Source: Arthrobacter zhangbolii (GTDB lineage: Bacteria > Actinomycetota > Actinomycetes > Actinomycetales > Micrococcaceae). Taken from it: a stretch of DNA of 64,000 bases. Shown one piece after another: positions 45,482-54,524 of this stretch (positions are counted from its first letter, which is position 1; the number at the start of each line of letters is the position of its first letter). Location of the stretch: positions 310,001 through 374,000 of the forward strand of contig NZ_CP094984.1 in the NCBI RefSeq assembly GCF_022869865.1, given 5' to 3'. A program made the translations under genes and the position numbers. The notes below the pieces were generated by a model, which did not search any database, was not told where the DNA came from, and saw only the letters and a program-made list of their open reading frames with translations.

Positions 45482-46344
45482 CCCCGGACGGCGATCAGTT
45501 CGGTACGGATCCGGCGCTCAAGTTCGGCGTCGGAAAGGGTCTGCGACCCGCCGTGGGCACGCAGGTACAGCAGCGAGTTCAGGCGCAGGATCCGCCATTC
45601 CCGCTCACTGTCCGCATTGCCGGCCTCGGCCGCCCGGTGGATCTCCCTGTCATACAGGTTCGGCTCGTTCAGCTGCCGCTGCAGCAGCTCGGCGGCCAGC
45701 TTGGCCTTCAGCGGATCCGTTTCGGAGGCGTCCGCCGCGCGGACCGCCTGGCTGTAGGCGGCGGCACTCTCGTCGTCGCCGGCCTCATGGGTGATGTGCG
45801 CAGCGAGCGCCAGGGTGCCCTGGATCCAGTTCCAGCGCCCGAAGTTCCCGTCGAAGGGCAGCCCGGTGATGATGTTGCAGACCTTCAGGGCGTTTTCCGC
45901 ATCGCCGAGGTCCACAAACAGGAGATGCGCCAGATCACGCACATCCTGCAGGTTGCTGCCGGACTTCACGTTCAGGCCGCGTTCCAGCCGGGAGGTGATC
46001 TCCTGTACTGCCGCATTCTCCGGATGGGCCGCCGCGGCAGCGGAGAGGATCTCCGCCGCGTTGTCCTCTTCGGACGGGATCCGGCGGACGGCGTCCGACG
46101 GCGAGCCCTCGGGTGCCGGAGCCAGCACCCGGACCGAGGAGGCGTACGCCAGGCGCACGGTTTCCCCGTCCTCAAGCTTCACGATGACCAGCGCCGGAGT
46201 GCCGAAGTCATCATCCTCCAGGCTGGTGCCCGCCACTGGAGCCAGCGGTGCGGCGGCGCCGTCGCCCGGGACCAGCTGCTGCCCGGGGGAAAGCAGCTCC
46301 GCATTGACCCGGAATGTATACGATTCCGGCTGGCTCTCAGACAT
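45478..46344 (-). CDS. Conserved Micrococcaceae protein of unknown function
   Basis: This 288-residue cytoplasmic protein has a beta-rich N-terminal part (YTFRVNAELLSPGQQLV, TPALVIVKLEDGETVRLAYA) and a helical C-terminal part of tetratricopeptide-like character (NALKVCNIITGLPFDGNFGR, TLALAAHITHEAGDDESAAA). It resembles a DUF family of Arthrobacter relatives as I remember it, with no role assigned. TATAAT occurs about 43-48 bp upstream of the ATG on the minus strand, next to a small inverted repeat CCAAAGC/GCTTTGG (46376-46403). Confidence 0.7.
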   Translation of the reverse strand: MSESQPESYTFRVNAELLSPGQQLVPGDGAAAPLAPVAGTSLEDDDFGTPALVIVKLEDGETVRLAYASSVRVLAPAPEGSPSDAVRRIPSEEDNAAEILSAAAAAHPENAAVQEITSRLERGLNVKSGSNLQDVRDLAHLLFVDLGDAENALKVCNIITGLPFDGNFGRWNWIQGTLALAAHITHEAGDDESAAAYSQAVRAADASETDPLKAKLAAELLQRQLNEPNLYDREIHRAAEAGNADSEREWRILRLNSLLYLRAHGGSQTLSDAELERRIRTELIAVRG

Positions 46345-46375
46345 GGCGATTCCTTCGTGGTTGGACCTCGGCTCC

Positions 46376-46403
46376 CCAAAGCCCCCATTATATAAAGCTT
46401 TGG
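46376..46403 (-). promoter_or_regulatory. Promoter-like site with inverted repeat
   Basis: CCAAAGC and GCTTTGG flank an AT-rich stretch that reads TATAAT on the minus strand (46387-46392), an unusually good -10 element for this GC-rich DNA. It lies about 45 bp upstream of the unassigned gene at 45478-46344. No clear -35 is seen. Confidence 0.45.
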
Positions 46404-46412
46404 TTACGCCGC

Positions 46413-46952
46413 TCAGCGGCCCCATCCGGCCGAGGCGAGGGCCTGACGGAGCAGGTCGCCGCGGCCGCCGGAGAACTCGGCATAGATTTCCGGACTCAGG
46501 GCTTCCTCCGGAGTGAGCCAGGACAGTTCCAGGGCATCCTGGCGCGGACTGCACTCACCGGTCACCGGAATCAGGTAGGCCAGGGCCACGGCATGCTGGC
46601 GTTCGTCCGTCAGCCCGCTTTGCGACGGCGACGGGAAGAACTCGGCGACGGCGAACGGCACCAGGGTGGGCGGCAGCTGCGGGAGGGCAAGCGGCCCAAG
46701 ATCCTTTTCCAGGTGGCGCAGCAGGGCACCCCGGATGGTCTCCCGGTACATCACGCGCCCGGACACGAAGGAACGCACCATCCGGCCTTCGGGTGTGGCC
46801 TGCAGCAGCAGCCCGACTTCCGTGACGTAGCCCAGCGGGTCGCAGCGGACCGGCACTGCTTCCACGTAAACCATGGGGAGCCGCTGCCTGGCTTCATAGA
46901 GGTCTTCCTCGGAGAGCCAGCCTGGATAGGGATCAGGAGTACGAACGTTCAT
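46413..46952 (-). CDS. NUDIX-like protein (DUF4916 type)
   Basis: This 179-residue protein has a NUDIX-type fold pattern (VYVEAVPVRCDPLGYVTEVG, GRVMYRETIRGALLRHLEKDLG). The canonical Nudix box Gx5Ex7REUxEExGU appears altered, with the second glutamates missing, so hydrolase activity is doubtful. The family is common in actinobacteria and annotated as DUF4916. It lies upstream of the unassigned gene at 45478-46344 on the same strand. Confidence 0.78.
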   Translation of the reverse strand: MNVRTPDPYPGWLSEEDLYEARQRLPMVYVEAVPVRCDPLGYVTEVGLLLQATPEGRMVRSFVSGRVMYRETIRGALLRHLEKDLGPLALPQLPPTLVPFAVAEFFPSPSQSGLTDERQHAVALAYLIPVTGECSPRQDALELSWLTPEEALSPEIYAEFSGGRGDLLRQALASAGWGR

Positions 46953-47078
46953 AGGAGTGTTCTACCCCAAAGCCCCCGCACCCGTCATTCGGCACGCTGG
47001 GCTTCGGCCATCGGCTGAACCGGTGCGGAACCGCACCGGACGCTTCCCGCCCCCTCCGCCGGTGCCTAGACTTGGGCC

Positions 47079-47705
47079 ATGACACGGGAGTTTCCCGAGC
47101 TCCTCCTGCCGGACGCGGGGGCATGGCGGCAGTGGCTGGAGCACAGCTACGCACAGTCCCAGGGAGTGCGTCTGGTATTGGGCCGCAAGGGCGGCAGCGT
47201 CACCAGCCTGACGTACCGCACTGCCTTGGACGAAGCCCTGTGCTTTGGCTGGATTGACGGGCAGGCGAACAAGCGGGACGAGGAAAGCTACCTGCAGCGT
47301 TTCCAGCCACGTGGTCCGCGCAGCATCTGGTCGCTGCGCAACGTAGGGCATATTGCCCGGCTCGAAGCGGAAGGCAGGATGCATCCGGCCGGCCGGGATG
47401 CGGTGCTCAGTGCCAAGGTGGACGGGCGCTGGGATGCCGCGTATGCCGGGTCCGCGGCGGCTGAAATCCCCGATGACCTGCGCGCGGCCATCGCACAGGT
47501 CCCCGAGGCCCAGGCGATGTATGACGTCCTGACCGCGCAGAACCGGTATGCGCTGTACTTTCGGCTGAAAACCCTCAAAACGCAGGCCGCCCGCGAACGC
47601 CGGATTGCCGCCTTTGTGCAGATGCTGAGCGAACAGCGTGCCCCCTACCCGCAGAAACGAATGCCCGGGCCCTTGCCATCCGCCGACGGCCCGCGGGACG
47701 CTTAG
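47079..47705 (+). CDS. YdeI/OmdA-like family protein (copy 2)
   Basis: This 208-residue soluble protein has the same layout as the copy at 12795-13376: AWRQWLEHSYA, TYRTALDEALCFGWIDGQAN, YLQRFQPRGPRSIWSLRN, GRMHPAGRDAV. It is longer at the C terminus (RRIAAFVQMLSEQRAPYPQK), which is the OmdA-type tail. Two related genes in one 64-kb window suggests gene duplication or separate recruitment. No biochemical role is known to me. Confidence 0.8.
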   Translation: MTREFPELLLPDAGAWRQWLEHSYAQSQGVRLVLGRKGGSVTSLTYRTALDEALCFGWIDGQANKRDEESYLQRFQPRGPRSIWSLRNVGHIARLEAEGRMHPAGRDAVLSAKVDGRWDAAYAGSAAAEIPDDLRAAIAQVPEAQAMYDVLTAQNRYALYFRLKTLKTQAARERRIAAFVQMLSEQRAPYPQKRMPGPLPSADGPRDA

Positions 47706-47726
47706 GATCCAACCAGGAGGTCCACG

Positions 47727-48599
47727 ATGTGCCGGCTCTTTGGGATGCACGCAGGGAAAACCCCCGTCCACGCGACCTTCTGGCTGCTGACGGCACCGGA
47801 CAGCCTGGCCCGGCAAAGCCGCAAGGAAGCCGACGGGTTCGGGATAGGCACCTTTGCCCCGGACGGAACACCGGAAGTCGACAAGGCCCCGGTAGCCGCG
47901 TATGAGGACGTGAAATACGCGCAGGAAGCACGGGAGCTGGAAAGCACAACCTTCCTTGCCCACGTCCGCTACGCCAGCACCGGCGGAAACACCGCGGTGA
48001 ACACCCACCCCTTTGTGCAGGACAACAGGCTGCTGGCGCACAACGGGGTGGTGGAAGACCTGGATGTGCTGGATAACCGGCTGCGCCAGCTCGATGCCTA
48101 TGACCTGGTGCGGGGCGAAACCGACAGCGAACGCGTGTTTGCCCTCATCACCGCCGAGGCAAGGAACAACGGCGGAAACGTGGGCGCGGCCATCGGCACG
48201 GCACTGACCTGGGTGGCCCGGAACCTGCGGCTTTATGCCGTGAACATCATCCTCACCACACCAACCGACGTCTGGGCCGTCCGCTACCCGGACACGCACC
48301 CGCTGTATGTCCTGCAGGAGGCGGCGGAAGGCCCCCACAACGAAAAGCACAGCGAGCGGATCTCCCTCCACAGCGAGCAGATGGGCCGGGAGCAGCGGCC
48401 CGCGGTTCTGCTGGCGACGGAAAAGATGGATGCCAATCCCAACTGGCGGCTGCTGGATTCCGGGGAGCTGCTGCATGTGGACAGCAACCTGCAGGTGGAC
48501 AGGAGCTTCCCGTTGCCGGAGCATCCGCAACACCTCATCACCCTGGCGGACCTGGACCCGACGGCCGCCGCGTCGCAGCATCCGCTAAAGGTCAGCTGA
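47727..48599 (+). CDS. Class II glutamine amidotransferase
   Basis: This 290-residue stand-alone Ntn glutaminase domain has Cys2 as nucleophile (MCRLFGMHAGKTPV), LAHVRYASTGGNTAVNTHPF, and LLAHNGVVEDLDVL with the oxyanion Asn. It is of the YafJ/EgtC type rather than a synthase. In actinobacteria such proteins act in ergothioneine (EgtC) or unknown peptide hydrolysis; no egt genes lie nearby. The ATG has AGGAGG upstream, 21 bp after the YdeI-like gene, so both may be co-transcribed. Confidence 0.88.
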   Translation: MCRLFGMHAGKTPVHATFWLLTAPDSLARQSRKEADGFGIGTFAPDGTPEVDKAPVAAYEDVKYAQEARELESTTFLAHVRYASTGGNTAVNTHPFVQDNRLLAHNGVVEDLDVLDNRLRQLDAYDLVRGETDSERVFALITAEARNNGGNVGAAIGTALTWVARNLRLYAVNIILTTPTDVWAVRYPDTHPLYVLQEAAEGPHNEKHSERISLHSEQMGREQRPAVLLATEKMDANPNWRLLDSGELLHVDSNLQVDRSFPLPEHPQHLITLADLDPTAAASQHPLKVS

Positions 48600-48633
48600 A
48601 CCGCCGGGGATCCCCGGCCGGAACCGGCACGGG

Positions 48634-49764
48634 TTAGTCCGGGTCCGCGCCCGCCCGGTGCACGCGGGCGGCGGCCTCCAGGATCATCCAGGCCTGCAGC
48701 TGGGTGGAGAGCCCGACGGCGGAACCGCCCGGGTAGGCAGCCGCTGCCGGTTCCAGCGGGCGGATGCCGAACACCAGCCAGTCACCGCGTTTGCTCCGCC
48801 CGTCCCAGAGTGCCTGCGCGGTGGCATCCACCAGCGCGGCAGCCGTGCGTCGGTCCGATTCCGGCAGTGCGGGGGACACCGCCGCCTGCGCCAGGTACCG
48901 CGCCAGGATGCCGGTGAAGAGCCCGCCGTCACCGGTGCCGTGGGTGCGCAAAACCCGCACCCCGCCGTCGTTATCCGTCAGGTGCGCGGCCACGCCGTTC
49001 ACCAGGTCCGTTGCCCGGGACAGGTTGGCGCTGCCGCCAAGCTCCAGCAGGGCACCGAGGACCGGGCCCTGGTTGTAGCTGAACACCCGGGATTCCAGCT
49101 GCGGATGCCCGCCCACCATCTTCACGCCGTCCATGTACAGGCCGGTCTGGGGATCTATCAGCGTGGCGTTGAGCCAGTCCACCAGTTCCTGCGCACGGTC
49201 CCGGGAACCGCTTCGGACAAAATGCAGGGCCGCCGGGCCGGTGGCCGGCGTGTTTTTGAACGTCCGGTCCCGGTTCCAGTACAACCCGCCACCCAGTTCC
49301 GGCGTGTGCGCGGAGACCAGCGCGGCGTTCAGCGCCTGCAGGATTTTCCGGTAGGGCCGCTGCCGGTCCCGCGATCCGGACAGCAGGTTCAGCCGGCCAA
49401 CGGCCAGGGCGAGCCAGGCCATGTCGTCGTAGAAACGGTTGGTGTAGCGCATCCGGTTGCGCAGGCCGATGGTCCTGACCAGGGTGGCCGCCAGGTCCGC
49501 TGCGGACGGCAGATCGGGACCGCGGAACGGAGTGCCGGTGCGGCGCTCGCGGAGGGCGGCGTCCAGAAGGGCATCCACATAGTGCGCCTGCCACCAGTAG
49601 TGCCAGGGCTGACGCAGCTGCTGCAGGCGGGACGCCGGCCGGCTGGTGGCGGCAAGATGGGTTCCCGGCAGCCCCGCGAGCTGGCGGCCAAAGGCGGCGC
49701 TCACGGCAGCGCCGGCCGCCTCGGCGCGGGCGTCGGCATCCATGTCCGGATCCTCGAAGAGCAT
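48634..49764 (-). CDS. Glycoside hydrolase family 76 protein
   Basis: This 376-residue alpha/alpha-barrel enzyme resembles alpha-1,6-mannanases. The catalytic DD pair lies in NRFYDDMAWLALAVGRL, and the conserved TGLYMDGVKM, ESRVFSYNQGPVLGALLEL and GTGDGGLFTGILARYL follow. There is no signal peptide, so it would act inside the cell unless the start is wrong; the ATG lacks a strong ribosome site. Intracellular GH76 proteins are known in actinobacteria and could process mannose-containing lipoglycan fragments. Confidence 0.85.
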   Translation of the reverse strand: MLFEDPDMDADARAEAAGAAVSAAFGRQLAGLPGTHLAATSRPASRLQQLRQPWHYWWQAHYVDALLDAALRERRTGTPFRGPDLPSAADLAATLVRTIGLRNRMRYTNRFYDDMAWLALAVGRLNLLSGSRDRQRPYRKILQALNAALVSAHTPELGGGLYWNRDRTFKNTPATGPAALHFVRSGSRDRAQELVDWLNATLIDPQTGLYMDGVKMVGGHPQLESRVFSYNQGPVLGALLELGGSANLSRATDLVNGVAAHLTDNDGGVRVLRTHGTGDGGLFTGILARYLAQAAVSPALPESDRRTAAALVDATAQALWDGRSKRGDWLVFGIRPLEPAAAAYPGGSAVGLSTQLQAWMILEAAARVHRAGADPD

Positions 49765-49905
49765 GCGCCCACCCTAGACCAGCAGCCGAGGATGCGGCAC
49801 CGGCCCGCGCACAGTAGGCTCGACCTGCCGGTGTGATCTGCGCGACAGTTCTCCGGCGGCCGGGGCAGGTACCCCGGTTCGAATTCGGTACTTCAGGAGG
49901 AATGC

Positions 49906-50679
49906 ATGGACATCGCAGGTGCGTCGGCAATAGTGACCGGGGGAGCCTCCGGGCTCGGCCGGGCCACGGCACGGAAACTTTACGACGCCGGCGCCTCCGT
50001 GGTGGTGGTGGACCTGCCGCAGTCCGGCGGGCTCGCCTACACCGAAGAACTGGGCGACAACGCGCACTTTGTCCCCGGCGACGTCACCGATCCGGACCAG
50101 ATGCAGGCCGCCGTGGAAGTCGCCATGGCCGCAGGGCCGCTCCGGGTGGCCGTGAACTGCGCCGGTATCGCCACCCCGGGGAAGGTCCTGGGCCGCGACG
50201 GTGTGCTGCCGCTGGAGGACTTCGCCCGGGTGGTCAGCGTCAACCTGATCGGCACGTTCAACGTGTCCCGGCTGGCCGCCGCGGCGATGGCCGAAACGGA
50301 CCCGGTGACGGCCAACGGCACCGAGGAGCGCGGGGTCATCATCAACACCGCCTCCGTGGCGGCCTTTGACGGGCAGATCGGCCAGCCCGCCTACGCCGCG
50401 TCCAAGGGCGGCGTTGCCGCAATGACCCTGCCCATGGCCCGCGAACTGGCCCGGCACCTGATCCGGGTGGTCACCATTGCGCCGGGGATCTTCGAGACAC
50501 CCATGATGGCCGGGCTGCCGCAGGCCGCCCAGGACTCGCTGGCCGCACAGGTTCCGCACCCCTCGCGGCTGGGCCGGGCCACGGAGTACGCCTCCCTGGC
50601 CGCGCACATCATCGAGAACCAGATGCTCAACGGTGAAACCATCCGGCTGGACGGCGCCATCCGGATGGGACCGCGCTGA
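49906..50679 (+). CDS. Short-chain dehydrogenase (3-hydroxyacyl-CoA type)
   Basis: This 257-residue SDR has [19 protein letters not shown] for NAD binding, VNCAGIAT, the Ser-x12-YAASK catalytic pair ([24 protein letters not shown]) and [10 protein letters not shown]. The form is close to type II 3-hydroxyacyl-CoA dehydrogenases. The ATG follows AGGAGGAATG. The acyl-CoA dehydrogenase gene starts 5 bp after its stop; the pair fits two steps of beta-oxidation or of branched-chain/aromatic acyl-CoA breakdown. Confidence 0.9.
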   Translation: MDIAGASAIVTGGASGLGRATARKLYDAGASVVVVDLPQSGGLAYTEELGDNAHFVPGDVTDPDQMQAAVEVAMAAGPLRVAVNCAGIATPGKVLGRDGVLPLEDFARVVSVNLIGTFNVSRLAAAAMAETDPVTANGTEERGVIINTASVAAFDGQIGQPAYAASKGGVAAMTLPMARELARHLIRVVTIAPGIFETPMMAGLPQAAQDSLAAQVPHPSRLGRATEYASLAAHIIENQMLNGETIRLDGAIRMGPR

Positions 50680-50684
50680 CCCTG

Positions 50685-51881
50685 ATGACGCACGCCCCGC
50701 AACTGAATCTGCCCGACGCCGACTTTTACGGTTTCGAAGGTCTGCTGAGTGAAACCGAGCAGGAGAAACTGGCGCAACTGCGCCGCTTCCTCGCCGATGA
50801 AGTGCTCCCGTACGCCGACACCTGGTGGAACGAGGCCCGCTTCCCGGCGGAGCTGCTGCCGAAACTGGCGGACCTGGGCCTGTCCACACCCGTACAGCAG
50901 GGGTACTCGCCGCTGTTCGCGGGACTGGTGATCGCGGAGATTACCCGTGCGGACACCTCCATTGCCACCTTCTTTATGGTCCACCATGACCTGTTTGTGG
51001 AGGCCCTGCATGCCTTCGGCTCCGAGGAGCAGAAGGACCGGCTGCTCGAGGACGCACGGGCCCTGCGCATCACCGGCGCCTTCGCACTGACCGAGCCTGA
51101 GCATGGTTCCGACGTCGCCGGCGGGATGGCCACCACCGCGGTGCGGGACGGGGACACCTGGATCCTCAACGGCACCAAACGCTGGATTGGCAACGGGACC
51201 TTCTGCGACTACATGGTCCTGTGGGCGAAGGAGCCGGGAACCGGCCGGACCCGCGGGTTCCTGCTGAACGCCAACCTGCCCGGCGTCACCCGGACCCGGA
51301 TCGAAAACAAGACCGCACTGCGCACCGTGCAGAACGCGGACATTGTCCTGACCGATGTCCGCGTGCCCGAAGCGGACCTGCTCGCCGGCGTGGACAGCTT
51401 CGATGACACCAAGCAGCTGCTGCGCGGCTCACGGATCATGGTGGGCTGGCAGGCAGTGGGCGCGCAGATGGCCGCGTTCGACGTCGCCCGGGACTACGCC
51501 GTCGGGCGCCTGCAGTTCGGCCGCCCGCTCGCCTCCTTCCAGCTCATCCAACAGCAGCTGGTCCAGATGCTGGGCAACACGGTGGCCAGCACCGGAATGC
51601 TGGCACGGGTCACGGAACTGGAACACGGCGGCTACGCAGCGCGCAGCGGTTCACCCGGCGAAATGGCCCGGGCTGCACTGGCCAAGTCCTACGCCAGTGC
51701 ACGGATGCGCGAAAGCGTGGCGATAGGCCGCAGCCTGCTGGGCGGGAACGGGATAGTCACGGATTACCGGATGGCCCGGATCTTCGCCGACGCGGAGGCG
51801 ATCTACACCTACGAGGGCACCTACGAAATCAACAGCCTGATTGTCGGGCGGGACATTACCGGGGTTTCCGCGCTGCGGTAG
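50685..51881 (+). CDS. Acyl-CoA dehydrogenase
   Basis: This 398-residue flavoenzyme has GAFALTEPEHGSDVAGGM, the FAD-binding DGDTWILNGTKRWIGNGT, LASFQLIQQQLVQML and the C-terminal IYTYEGTYEINSLIVGRDIT. The Glu of YEGTYEIN is the catalytic base of the glutaryl-CoA and related dehydrogenase type. ATG overlaps nothing but is only 5 bp after the SDR. Substrate chain is unknown. Confidence 0.93.
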   Translation: MTHAPQLNLPDADFYGFEGLLSETEQEKLAQLRRFLADEVLPYADTWWNEARFPAELLPKLADLGLSTPVQQGYSPLFAGLVIAEITRADTSIATFFMVHHDLFVEALHAFGSEEQKDRLLEDARALRITGAFALTEPEHGSDVAGGMATTAVRDGDTWILNGTKRWIGNGTFCDYMVLWAKEPGTGRTRGFLLNANLPGVTRTRIENKTALRTVQNADIVLTDVRVPEADLLAGVDSFDDTKQLLRGSRIMVGWQAVGAQMAAFDVARDYAVGRLQFGRPLASFQLIQQQLVQMLGNTVASTGMLARVTELEHGGYAARSGSPGEMARAALAKSYASARMRESVAIGRSLLGGNGIVTDYRMARIFADAEAIYTYEGTYEINSLIVGRDITGVSALR

Positions 51882-52024
51882 TGCTCTGTCCCGTCCCGGC
51901 GCCTGCGGGGGCCTGGAACGGCGGCAACGAAATTCCGCGCTCGCAGAGCTCGCGGGAATATTAAAGCCGCCTTCCTCCAGGCCCCCTTCGGCGCCGCATT
52001 CGCTGCCGGTATGGGAGAAAGCGA

Positions 52025-52075
52025 CCGGTTTGGGAAACCCCTGCCACTTCGCAGCGGAGGGATTTCCCAAACCGG
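52025..52075. terminator. Hairpin terminator between convergent genes
   Basis: CCGGTTTGGGAAA (52025-52037) and TTTCCCAAACCGG (52063-52075) pair over 13 bp. The inner bases also pair partly. It lies between the acyl-CoA dehydrogenase gene and the end of desD. Confidence 0.75.
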
Positions 52076-52092
52076 CAGCAGACAGGGGTGGG

Positions 52093-53991
52093 CTAGTGCC
52101 CGCGCGACGCCGGACGGAACCCGGCCAGCGGGTTGGGGATGCGCCCGGAGAACTGCAGGCCGCCGGACGGATCGCTAAGGTCCAGCATCTGCTGGTTGTT
52201 GCGCAGCTGCAGGCGGTTCAGGCAGGAGAGGACGAAATCCTCCGCAAAGAGATCCGATGCCGCAAAATCACCGGCAAATTCGGGATGGGCGTCCTGGTAC
52301 TGCGCCACGGTCTCGGCCACCTCTGCCCAGAAGTCCTGCTGGTCCAGGATGCCGTCCTCATGCAGGAGGGCGGACAGGAAGCGGAAGAAGCAGTCGAAGA
52401 CATCAGTGAAGAGGGAGAGGACCTTTTCCTCCGCCGGGATCTGCACGCGGACACGGGATACCTCTTCGGGCAGTTCCACTTTCTCGCCCATCACCACAAT
52501 CTCTTCGGCAATGTCCTTCATAAAGACCCGCTGCGGCACGCCGTCGCGCAGCACCAGGATCAGGTTTTCTCCGTGCGGCATAAAGGCCAGGTCATAGGCG
52601 TAAAAGCAGTGCAGCAGCGGCACCAGATAGGCCTCCAGGTACCGGCGGAGCCACTGCCGGGCGGGCAGACCGGACCGGCTGATGAGCGCCGAGGCAAACG
52701 GCGTCCCGGCCGCGTCCGTGTGCAGCAGGGAGGCCATGGTGGCCAGCTGCTCGCCGTTGTCGAGCTGGTCCAGCGGACTTTCCCGCCATAGCGCCGCCAG
52801 CATCTTCCGGTACGGGGAGCCCTTGGGCGCCGCGGCGTCGTAGTAGCGGTTGGTGTATCCGATGGCGGCCACCTCGCGCAGGATCCGGAAGTCCGCCGCC
52901 TGCAGGGCGGGATCCGCAGAGACCAGGCCGTGCAGCCAGTCATTGATCGCCGGGGTAGCCACCATGTACTCGGGGGAGAGGCCGCGCATAAAGCCCATGT
53001 TCACCACGGACAGTGCGGTCTTTACGTAGCAGCGGGAAGGCTTGGACCGGTTGAAGAAGGTACGGATGGACTGCTGGGCCTGATAGGTGTCCTCGCCGGT
53101 GCCCAGATGGACAATGTGCCGGTTGGCGACGTCGGCGGCGAAGGTGACGCTGAGCTTGTTCCGCCACTGCCAGGGGTGGACGGGCAGATAGTAGTAGCCG
53201 GCCGGGTCCAGGCCGGCGGCGGCGAGGGCCGACTCAAAGGCCGCGAGTGTGGCGGCGCCGAGTTCCTTGTGCAGATGCCGCCGGTAATCCATCCCGGCCA
53301 CCGCAGTGAACCGGGTCCGGTCCGCCCGTACCGCGATCCACTCCAGCCGGATAGGCGCGCCCGCTTCCGGGGCGTAGGCCAGGTAATCACCGGATCCGAA
53401 CCCCAGCCGCCCGTTGTTGGCCACAAAGCAGGGATGCCCCTCGGTCATGGAACGCTCCACGGCCTGGAAATCCGCTGCCGGATCCGCGCCGCCGGTAAGA
53501 CCGGCTGCCAGCAGCCCGGAGTCCGGAGCATCGGGGGCATCCTTGAACGCGGCGGAGGCGAGCGTGGAGGAAATCTCCTCCAGGTACACGGGCAGCATCT
53601 GCTCATTGATGCCCAGCGTGCCGGCGAATTCGGTGATGAAATCCAAGGCGTCCAGGGCAGCGCCGGCCCCGTCCAGGGTGCGTTCGATGCTCTCGGCGGC
53701 GACATTCCAGTGCTGCAGCGCAAGCACGGTGGCCCGGAACCGGTATACGGCACGGCCGTCATCCGACGTCAGCCGGAACATGCCGTCCCGGCCGGTTTCT
53801 TCCAACGGCTGCAGGATGCGCTCGTGGGAGAACTCGGCAATCGCCTTGCGAACCAGATGCCGGTTGGCGCGGTTCCAGCGCTCGGGCGTGAGGTGTGCGG
53901 TGGTGCCGGGTGAGGTGGTGCCGGGTGAGGTGGTTTCCGGGCCAGGGGCCGGGGCAGCGGGTGTGGCAGCGGGGGCGGCTGTGCGTGTCAC
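52093..53991 (-). CDS. desD: NIS siderophore synthetase, DesD type
   Basis: This 632-residue IucA/IucC-family ATP-dependent synthetase joins and closes hydroxamate units to make desferrioxamine-like macrocycles. Signatures include TEGHPCFVANNGRLGFGSGD, LPVHPWQWRNKLS, the NTP-binding PSRCYVKTALSVVNMGFMRG and FMPHGENLILVLRDGVPQRV. An unusual N-terminal stretch is rich in Pro, Ala and Thr (about residues 1-30). GTG at 53991 overlaps the upstream desC stop by 4 bp. It is the last gene of the desABCD operon. Confidence 0.92.
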   Translation of the reverse strand: MTRTAAPAATPAAPAPGPETTSPGTTSPGTTAHLTPERWNRANRHLVRKAIAEFSHERILQPLEETGRDGMFRLTSDDGRAVYRFRATVLALQHWNVAAESIERTLDGAGAALDALDFITEFAGTLGINEQMLPVYLEEISSTLASAAFKDAPDAPDSGLLAAGLTGGADPAADFQAVERSMTEGHPCFVANNGRLGFGSGDYLAYAPEAGAPIRLEWIAVRADRTRFTAVAGMDYRRHLHKELGAATLAAFESALAAAGLDPAGYYYLPVHPWQWRNKLSVTFAADVANRHIVHLGTGEDTYQAQQSIRTFFNRSKPSRCYVKTALSVVNMGFMRGLSPEYMVATPAINDWLHGLVSADPALQAADFRILREVAAIGYTNRYYDAAAPKGSPYRKMLAALWRESPLDQLDNGEQLATMASLLHTDAAGTPFASALISRSGLPARQWLRRYLEAYLVPLLHCFYAYDLAFMPHGENLILVLRDGVPQRVFMKDIAEEIVVMGEKVELPEEVSRVRVQIPAEEKVLSLFTDVFDCFFRFLSALLHEDGILDQQDFWAEVAETVAQYQDAHPEFAGDFAASDLFAEDFVLSCLNRLQLRNNQQMLDLSDPSGGLQFSGRIPNPLAGFRPASRGH

Positions 53992-54524
53992 GGGGTAACT
54001 CCTTTGAGCGCAGCGGCGAAGCCGGCGCGGGTGCAGAAACTGAGGCTGGCGGTTTTGTCCGGCAGTTCGATGAGCCGGTCCGGGACAAATCCGAAGCGGG
54101 CATTCAGGGCGGCGATCTTGGTGTTGCGGACATCCGGCTCCACGACAATCCGGTCCACGGCGGGATCGCCGAAGAGGAACTCCAGCACGGCGCGGAACAC
54201 AGCGGATGTGAAGCCCGGCTGCGGTGCATCCGGCGGCCCCACCAGCAGATGCATTCCCAGATCGCCCTTCTCCACCGGATAGGTTCCGGCCAGCGGGGAA
54301 TGCGCCGGGGCGTAGCTTTCCGCCAGGAACGCCGGGGTGCCGTCCTCCCCGCGGCCCAGCCAGGCATGGTGGTGCGGGTTGGCGGCAATGCCGGTGTATT
54401 CGCGTTCGACGTCGGTCACAGAGGCATTGAGCATGCCCCAGAACCTTGCGTAGTCCCGGGTCATCCAGCTGTGCAGTAGCGGGGCGTCGGCGGCGGGGTT
54501 CACGGGAGTGAAGCTGAAGTTCAT
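53988..54524 (-). CDS. desC: Acyltransferase of hydroxamate siderophore synthesis, DesC type
   Basis: This 178-residue GNAT-like acyltransferase of the IucB/DesC type acylates the N-hydroxy amine with acetyl- or succinyl-CoA. It shows HSWMTRDYARFWGM, EKGDLGMHLLVGPPD and VDRIVVEPDVRNTKIAALNA. Both neighbouring genes overlap it by 4 bp. The acyl donor, which decides the final siderophore, cannot be read from the sequence. Confidence 0.9.
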   Translation of the reverse strand: MNFSFTPVNPAADAPLLHSWMTRDYARFWGMLNASVTDVEREYTGIAANPHHHAWLGRGEDGTPAFLAESYAPAHSPLAGTYPVEKGDLGMHLLVGPPDAPQPGFTSAVFRAVLEFLFGDPAVDRIVVEPDVRNTKIAALNARFGFVPDRLIELPDKTASLSFCTRAGFAAALKGVTP

